A stretch of DNA of 64,000 nt, taken from the NCBI GenBank assembly GCA_002401955.1, contig NVUQ01000008.1:1-64000 (forward strand), written 5' to 3'. The position numbers were made by a program, and so were the translations under genes. The DNA comes from Flavobacteriales bacterium (GTDB lineage: Bacteria > Bacteroidota > Bacteroidia > Flavobacteriales_E > Vicingaceae). Below the pieces are notes generated by a model. The model was not told the origin of the DNA, ran no database searches, and saw only the letters and a program-made list of their open reading frames with translations. Shown one piece after another: positions 58,108 through 64,000 of this stretch; position 1 is the first letter of the stretch, and each line of letters begins with the position of its first letter.

Positions 58108-60480
58108 TTATTTTTTTCTTCTTAAGAAAGACTTTTTCTTTGGTTTATTAGCTTCTTCATCATAATAACCATAACCATAACCATAACCATAACCATAGCC
58201 ATAGCTATATCCACCGTAACCAATTCGTTCTTGTTCTATATCATTCACTACAATACCACACTTGTTTTTAAAAGGTTGAAGCTCTTCATTTATCTTTTTA
58301 AGATTAGATAATGAGGTGTATTTTTGTCGAATTATTAATAGTATCACATCGGAATAGTCAATTAAAATACGAGCATCAGTAACTAATCCAATGGGAGAAG
58401 TATCCAATATTATGCGTTCGTATTTTCCTTTTAGTTCATTAAGCAATGTCGAAAATTCACTTGAAGATAGTAATTCTGATGGATTGGGCGGAATAGGTCC
58501 AGATGTTATTAAATCTAAGTTTTCATTCTCTGTTTTTTGAGTAGCTTCAGCAACACTACATTTTCCTATTAATAAAGTGCTTACACCTATATTATTAGAT
58601 ACACCAAAATCATCGTAAATACGTGGTTTACGTAAATCCGCCCCAATTAAAATTGTTTTTTTTCCTAGTAAAGCATAAGATAGGGCAATATTCATTGAAC
58701 AAAATGTTTTTCCTTCTCCACTTACTGAAGAGGTTAACATTATTACTTTAGAGGAATCTCCTTTAGAAAAATATTGAATATATGTTCTTATGGTTCTAAA
58801 TGCTTCAGATAACAATGATTTAGGTTTGTCTAACAAGATTAAATTACTGTCTTCTTTATTGTGGCCTATATTACCAATAATGGGAATATCTGTTAAACGA
58901 GTTACGTCATTTTTATCTATAATTTTGCTGTAAGATAGTTCAATTAATACAATTATTAAAATAGATAAAAAAATGGATATAAAAGTATATTTGAAATAAA
59001 TAGAACTATTAGATACACTAGTTTTACGCACTCGATATGGTGTAGCATAATCTATAATTACAGCCTTGGCTATGCTTGCAGCTTTTGCAATTCCAGCATC
59101 TTGTCTTTTATTTAACAAGAAAGTGTATAAATTGTTTTGAATGGTGTAATTTCTTAATGCTATTGCATAACCTCTTTCTGAATTAGGAACTTCTAATATT
59201 TTTTCCTCCAAAAATTTCAGTTGAGTTTTAATAATTAAAAAATCGTTTTCACTTTTATTTTTCAAAGAAATTAGGTTGGCAGTAAGAATTGATTTTGCTA
59301 TGTTAATTTCATTTAGCAAGAGCAACATTGAAGTGCTTTCTTCTTTTACTTGAAACTTCATTTCTTCTCTTAAATTATATTTACTAATTAATTTAACCAT
59401 TAAATCATATAGAACACTTGTTCTTGTAATGAAGTAAGGAATAACAATTCCTTTTGCATCATTATTTTCAGTAATATACTTTATAGTATTTTCAGAGAAA
59501 GAAATGGTAAATTCTAACTCCAGTTTCTTTTTTTCTAATTCTGTTATTTGAGATATGATATTTTCGCCATTTACATCAATTCGTTTTAAGTTACTTAAAT
59601 CTTTAAACTCTTTTAATTTAGCTTCTGCATTTATTAATGAGTCAGTAATATATTTTAGTTGTTCGTTAACAAACGCTAAGGTTTTTGTACCCTCTTGGTT
59701 TCCTTCATCTAAACCATATTGAATGAAGTTTTCCATAATGGAATTAGTAATATCAATTTCTTTGGAAGGAACCGTACTTGATAATGAAATGATTAGGATG
59801 GAAGATTCTTGATCTAAATCCACACTAATTTGTGTTGATTCTTGATAGAATTTTGCTAAACCATCTATGTTTTGGCATTGAAATTCAAACGTTTTATCTG
59901 ATATTCCCTCATATTTTTTATTCAGATGAATTGTTGCGGTATTATTTAAAAGATTGATTTTCTGATTAAATTTGTAAACACTTCCTTTATCTTTTTCAAA
60001 ACCATCTAAAGAAATTTTATAGCTATTTTCGTCTATTACTTTTAATGAAAAAATTGAGCCATAAATTCCGTTATCAATTAAGGTGTCTAAGGTTATTGTA
60101 AATGGTTTGTCGTGATATAACTCGGTTCTTCTAACTTTTCCAATGTCGTAATAATTAAATTGTAATTGAGGTAGGTCTCTTATAACATTTTGCATCAATG
60201 GAAAAGATTTAATAACACCAATATTATTTTTAATGTTACTTCGCTGATTAACGACTTCCATTCCTGGTAAAAAGTTATCTGCACCATAGCCTTTCCACTC
60301 TTCTTTTACTAAAACCCTACCATTAACGTTGAATGTTGGTACATTGTATCGAGCATTGTAAAAGCTAAAAGATAACCCAAGAATTAGCCCTATAACAAGA
60401 ATATACCAAAGTCGAAGTCCTTTAAAAAAATAGACTTTAAATTGTTCAACATTTAATCCAAAATTTTCAGCACTACTCAT
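58108..60480 (-). CDS. Wzc-like polysaccharide co-polymerase / BY-kinase
   Basis: Wzz N-term, TSSVSGEGKTFCSMNIALSYALLGKKTILIGADLRKPR Walker A/A', DTSPIGLVTDA, Tyr-rich C-term. Confidence 0.95.
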   Translation of the reverse strand: MSSAENFGLNVEQFKVYFFKGLRLWYILVIGLILGLSFSFYNARYNVPTFNVNGRVLVKEEWKGYGADNFLPGMEVVNQRSNIKNNIGVIKSFPLMQNVIRDLPQLQFNYYDIGKVRRTELYHDKPFTITLDTLIDNGIYGSIFSLKVIDENSYKISLDGFEKDKGSVYKFNQKINLLNNTATIHLNKKYEGISDKTFEFQCQNIDGLAKFYQESTQISVDLDQESSILIISLSSTVPSKEIDITNSIMENFIQYGLDEGNQEGTKTLAFVNEQLKYITDSLINAEAKLKEFKDLSNLKRIDVNGENIISQITELEKKKLELEFTISFSENTIKYITENNDAKGIVIPYFITRTSVLYDLMVKLISKYNLREEMKFQVKEESTSMLLLLNEINIAKSILTANLISLKNKSENDFLIIKTQLKFLEEKILEVPNSERGYAIALRNYTIQNNLYTFLLNKRQDAGIAKAASIAKAVIIDYATPYRVRKTSVSNSSIYFKYTFISIFLSILIIVLIELSYSKIIDKNDVTRLTDIPIIGNIGHNKEDSNLILLDKPKSLLSEAFRTIRTYIQYFSKGDSSKVIMLTSSVSGEGKTFCSMNIALSYALLGKKTILIGADLRKPRIYDDFGVSNNIGVSTLLIGKCSVAEATQKTENENLDLITSGPIPPNPSELLSSSEFSTLLNELKGKYERIILDTSPIGLVTDARILIDYSDVILLIIRQKYTSLSNLKKINEELQPFKNKCGIVVNDIEQERIGYGGYSYGYGYGYGYGYGYYDEEANKPKKKSFLRRKK
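58165..58206. repeat. Hexanucleotide repeat (ATAACC)x5 plus 2 degenerate copies inside wzc-like gene, encodes (YG)n
   Basis: Encodes GYSYGYGYGYGYGYGYYDEE; unit length 6 keeps reading frame. Confidence 0.92.
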
Positions 60481-60659
60481 ACCTTTTCATTAATTGCCGA
60501 CAAATATCTATTTTATATTTAGATTTTTGCCATTGGGGGTACATTATTTCTATTAAAATTAAAAGCCTTCAACCTATATAAATAATATTCATGAATCCAA
60601 ATTGGATTTTACTCAAATGAATAGCGTTTTATATGGGGCATTATTACGATTTGTAATTT

Positions 60660-60697
60660 AAAAAGGTTGGTTCATGCTCAACCCTTTTTTTATTACT
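60660..60697 (+). terminator. Orphan intrinsic-terminator-like hairpin in wzc/xrtF divergent region
   Basis: aaaaaGGTTGgttcatgctCAACCcttttttt: 5-bp GC-containing stem extended by A/T pairs, followed by 7 T on plus strand. Confidence 0.5.
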
Positions 60698-60798
60698 TAC
60701 CCATATTAGGGTTCTTATGGAGTATAGAATTTATTTATGGACATTTAATTGCTATTGAATTATATTATATATTTTAGCCAAAAATTATAATTACATGA

Positions 60799-61335
60799 AT
60801 GAAAGCTAATAGATTTATAATTATTTTTTTATTAAAAGCGATTGGAGTATATGCCTCTTGGTATGTTATTTACGATTTGTGGCTAAAAAAGGTTGGTACA
60901 TTAGATAATTGGATTGTTGATAGCATAGTTTATTTTTCTTCAAAAATTTTAACATCATTTAATTACATGATATATGTTGATAATCAAACTATAGGAATAT
61001 ATGATGCTGCATCAAATGTATTTGTAGGTACTGGTTGTAATGGCTTAGAAATGATGGTTTTATTTGTTGGATTTGTATTGATTTTTGACGGCAGTTGGAA
61101 ACATAAAATTTGGTTTATTCCTGCAGGAATAATTATCCTTCATATTTTAAATATTGCAAGAGTCTTATCGCTTATTTTTATCGGAAAATATTTTACGTTG
61201 GAATTGTTAGAGTTTAATCACAAATATACTTTCACGATTATTTTGTACGTTATAACGTTTTTCGGATGGATGATTTGGGTGAAATATTTTTCGCAAACAA
61301 ATTCAAACATAAAAAAAGATGTTAAATCGAAATAA
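60799..61335 (+). CDS. xrtF: Exosortase family protein XrtF
   Basis: 178 aa polytopic; VGTGCNGLEMMVLFVGFVL (Cys), LNIARVLSL (Arg), FNHKYTFTIILYVITFFGWMIWVKYF (His) triad. Confidence 0.88.
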   Translation: MKANRFIIIFLLKAIGVYASWYVIYDLWLKKVGTLDNWIVDSIVYFSSKILTSFNYMIYVDNQTIGIYDAASNVFVGTGCNGLEMMVLFVGFVLIFDGSWKHKIWFIPAGIIILHILNIARVLSLIFIGKYFTLELLEFNHKYTFTIILYVITFFGWMIWVKYFSQTNSNIKKDVKSK

Positions 61336-61768
61336 AATAGTAGTCATTTTATGTTTTCTACTATTACTATTATCTGTTTATATTAAAGAAATCTTATCGT
61401 TAGAAATTAATTCACTTATAGCTGGAGGTAATAAGTTTAGTAAAGTAGGTGTTTTAAAAGAGTTGTCTACAAATGAATTAGTTAAATGGAAATGGCTTGT
61501 ATCTATCTTTTTTACAATAGTAATTAGCATTCTTACATTATTGTCTTTCCATTTTTGGTTTAAAAATATAACTTACACCAAAATGGTAGCTAAATTATAT
61601 TTAATAGTATTGTGTCTTGTTATTTTTATAGGGGGAGCTGGATTTTTAACCATTGGTTTTAGTGAGGTGTACCCATTACTGAGAAGGGTTTTTGGAATAA
61701 TTCATTCTCCAATACCTTTTTTTATTCTTTTTGTATTGTTTTATTGGAAGGAGAAAGAAGAATTATAA
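61319..61768 (+). CDS. Exosortase F system-associated membrane protein
   Basis: 149 aa polytopic; 17-bp overlap with xrtF; LSVYIKEILSLEI...FLTIGFSEVYPLLRRVFGIIHSPIPFFILFVLFYWKE. Confidence 0.8.
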   Translation: MLNRNKIVVILCFLLLLLSVYIKEILSLEINSLIAGGNKFSKVGVLKELSTNELVKWKWLVSIFFTIVISILTLLSFHFWFKNITYTKMVAKLYLIVLCLVIFIGGAGFLTIGFSEVYPLLRRVFGIIHSPIPFFILFVLFYWKEKEEL

Positions 61769-61865
61769 AAAAACAACCAAATTGTATTTTAATACGTATA
61801 GATGATACAAATTTATCTTAATAAAGATAGATAACTTCAAATATTTATTACATTTGCATCAAATT

Positions 61866-62102
61866 ATGAATAAGATTAAATACATATTGCCTTTACTTAT
61901 TTTAGGGTTATTAATAACTGTTCCTTGTGTTGATGTTCTAGCTGGAGGGCCTCCTTGTTGCCCTGTACAAACCCCACCATTGGCATGTGATGGTATTTTG
62001 CCTCCATGCCCTCAAATCCCTTTAGATGGAGGTTTAAGCGCTCTATTAGTCGCTGGAGTTGCTTATGGAGCTAAAAAGATTTTTGGAAAATCAAAATCAT
62101 AA
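61866..62102 (+). CDS. Short PID-CTERM-like exosortase substrate
   Basis: Signal peptide, GGPPCCPVQTPPLACDGILPPCPQI, then PLDGGLSALLVAGVAYGAKKIFGKSKS (motif, TM, basic tail). Confidence 0.82.
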   Translation: MNKIKYILPLLILGLLITVPCVDVLAGGPPCCPVQTPPLACDGILPPCPQIPLDGGLSALLVAGVAYGAKKIFGKSKS

Positions 62103-62221
62103 ATTACGTGTAATTTTTCCTTTCATCACTTATTCAAATTGTTGAAAATTTCTTTTTTTCATTTCTTTTCCTTTTCCATAAGGAATAGTTTTATCTTTGT
62201 TGCTCTCTAAAAAAATAGATT

Positions 62222-63517
62222 ATGGGTGCTGATAAAGAAATATTCGATTTAATTGCTGAAGAAGCTATTAGACAAAAAGAAGGTGTAGAATTAATTGCCT
62301 CTGAAAATTACGTTAGTGATGATGTAATGGAAGCGATGGGTAGTGTTTTAACCAATAAATATGCTGAAGGATTGCCCTTTAAACGATATTATGGTGGTTG
62401 TGAAGTTGTTGATGAAATAGAAGATCTTACCAGAGAAAGAGCAAAACAATTATTTAATGCTGAGTGGGTAAATGTTCAGCCTCATTCTGGAGCACAAGCA
62501 AATGCTGCAGTAATGTTAGGTGTTTTAAACCCTGGAGATAAAATTTTAGGATTTGATTTGTCTCATGGTGGCCATTTAACACATGGTTCTCCAGTAAACT
62601 TTTCAGGAAAACTATATAAAACAAGCTTTTACGGAGTAAGTAAAGAAACAGGAACGGTTGATTATGATGCAATGGAAGAGGTTGCTTTAAAAGAAAAACC
62701 TCAATTAATTATTGCTGGAGCATCAGCCTATTCTCGCGATTGGGATTATGCTAGAATGAGAGCTTTGGCTGATAAAGTAGGAGCTTTATTATTGGCAGAT
62801 ATATCCCATCCATCAGGATTAATTGCAAGAGGGTTATTAAATGACCCAATGCCTCATTGTCATATTATAACTACTACAACACACAAAACATTGCGTGGAC
62901 CAAGAGGCGGAATGATTATGATGGGGAAGGATTTTGAAAACCCAATGGGACATAAAACCATGAAAGGCGTGACTAAAATGATGAGTCAAGTGTTAGATGG
63001 AGCTGTTTTCCCAGGAACACAAGGAGGACCATTAGAACATGTTATTGCCGCTAAAGGAGTTGCTTTTAAAGAAGCAATGACTGATGAGTATATGGATTAC
63101 TGTATTCAGGTAATGAAAAATGCCAAAGTAATGGCTGACGAATTGGTGAAGAGAGGTTACGGAGTTATTTCTGGAGGAACAGATAACCATTGTATGTTAA
63201 TTGATTTAAGATCTAAAGATATTACAGGTAAAGAAGCAGAAAACTTATTAGTAACTGCAGATATTACGGTAAACAAAAACATGGTTCCTTTTGATGAAAG
63301 ATCACCATTTGTAACTTCAGGAATAAGAGTTGGAACTGCAGCAATTACAACAAGAGGAGTTAAAGAAGAAGAAATAATTAAGATTGTAGAATTTATAGAT
63401 AGAGTAATTACGAACAGAGATAACGAAGAAGTTATTGATGAGGTAAGAACAGAAATAAATGAAATGATGAATAAGTATCCATTGTTTCAATTATCACCAA
63501 ATACGGTAGAACAATGA
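62222..63517 (+). CDS. glyA: Serine hydroxymethyltransferase
   Basis: [57 protein letters not shown]. Confidence 0.98.
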   Translation: MGADKEIFDLIAEEAIRQKEGVELIASENYVSDDVMEAMGSVLTNKYAEGLPFKRYYGGCEVVDEIEDLTRERAKQLFNAEWVNVQPHSGAQANAAVMLGVLNPGDKILGFDLSHGGHLTHGSPVNFSGKLYKTSFYGVSKETGTVDYDAMEEVALKEKPQLIIAGASAYSRDWDYARMRALADKVGALLLADISHPSGLIARGLLNDPMPHCHIITTTTHKTLRGPRGGMIMMGKDFENPMGHKTMKGVTKMMSQVLDGAVFPGTQGGPLEHVIAAKGVAFKEAMTDEYMDYCIQVMKNAKVMADELVKRGYGVISGGTDNHCMLIDLRSKDITGKEAENLLVTADITVNKNMVPFDERSPFVTSGIRVGTAAITTRGVKEEEIIKIVEFIDRVITNRDNEEVIDEVRTEINEMMNKYPLFQLSPNTVEQ

Positions 63518-64000
63518 TAAAAGCAAACGATAAAAACATTAAAACTTGGTTGGAAGTTCCTGAAAATTCAGATTTTCCAATTCAAAATATCCCTTTTGGA
63601 ATAGCGAAAGCTAATAATGAAATTTTTGTAGCATCAAGAATAGGAGATACTGTAATCAATTTGTATAAACTATCCCAAATGGGTTGTTTTAATAATATTG
63701 ATGCCGAGTTTTTTAATGAAGACAAGTTAAATGACTTCATGTTATTAGGAAAACAAGCAACAAGAGATGTGAGAAACGAAATTTCTGATGTTTTTAATGT
63801 TGAGAATGAAGCTAAAAAAGCTGAATTACAAGATGTTTTAGTTAATGTGAATGAAGTAGAAATGCTACTGCCAATACAAGTTGGTGATTACACCGATTTT
63901 TACTCGAGTGAGCAACATGCATATAATGTAGGTTGTTTATTTAGAGATCCTGATAATGCATTAATGCCAAACTGGAAACATATCCCTGTTGGTTATCATG
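63514..64000 (+). CDS. Fumarylacetoacetase, N-terminal part (runs off window)
   Basis: [31 protein letters not shown]...[42 protein letters not shown] overlap with glyA stop; no stop before window end so absent from ORF track. Confidence 0.88.
   Translation, partial: MIKANDKNIKTWLEVPENSDFPIQNIPFGIAKANNEIFVASRIGDTVINLYKLSQMGCFNNIDAEFFNEDKLNDFMLLGKQATRDVRNEISDVFNVENEAKKAELQDVLVNVNEVEMLLPIQVGDYTDFYSSEQHAYNVGCLFRDPDNALMPNWKHIPVGYH

Noticed and set aside
30289-60480. Prophage, integrative element or transposon carrying the polysaccharide locus
   Set aside because: No integrase, transposase, tRNA or flanking att-like repeats recognised by eye; locus looks like a normal, recombining surface-glycan region.
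60594-60608. Short palindrome aatccaaattggatt near the wzc/xrtF spacer
   Set aside because: Too short and AT-rich to separate from chance without comparative data.
1-64000. tRNA or rRNA genes
   Set aside because: None recognised on either strand by eye; a tRNAscan-SE/Infernal run would be decisive.

Overview
AT-rich window from a Bacteroidota (Flavobacteriales-like) chromosome. Left to right it holds: a CzcCBA-type metal-efflux operon with a His-rich accessory protein; an SprB-repeat T9SS substrate; housekeeping genes (RluA-type synthase, mutL, two rhomboids, uvrB, mazG, nadC, rlmH); a T9SS type-B metalloprotease next to a PorP/SprF gene; a ~30 kb, almost wholly minus-strand surface-polysaccharide locus (30.3-60.5 kb); a divergent exosortase-F / PID-CTERM mini-system; glyA; and the 5' end of a fumarylacetoacetase gene. 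The strongest items for follow-up are: (1) an acyltransferase broken by two frameshifts, each at a short tandem repeat ((AT)6 and a 10-bp unit), a candidate phase-variable gene; (2) a 42-codon remnant of a LegB-like 4,6-dehydratase between the Wzc gene and neuB, beside a nonulosonate cluster lacking LegB/LegC/NeuC but carrying a CBS-DegT fusion and a TIM-barrel isomerase; (3) xrtF + exoF-associated gene + a tiny Cys/Pro-rich PID-CTERM substrate; (4) a WbpB/E/D plus WbpG-HisH-HisF amidino-sugar module; (5) two intergenic heptanucleotide arrays sharing a CTAA core; (6) three different structured intergenic repeat elements. All calls come from reading the sequence; no database search was run.
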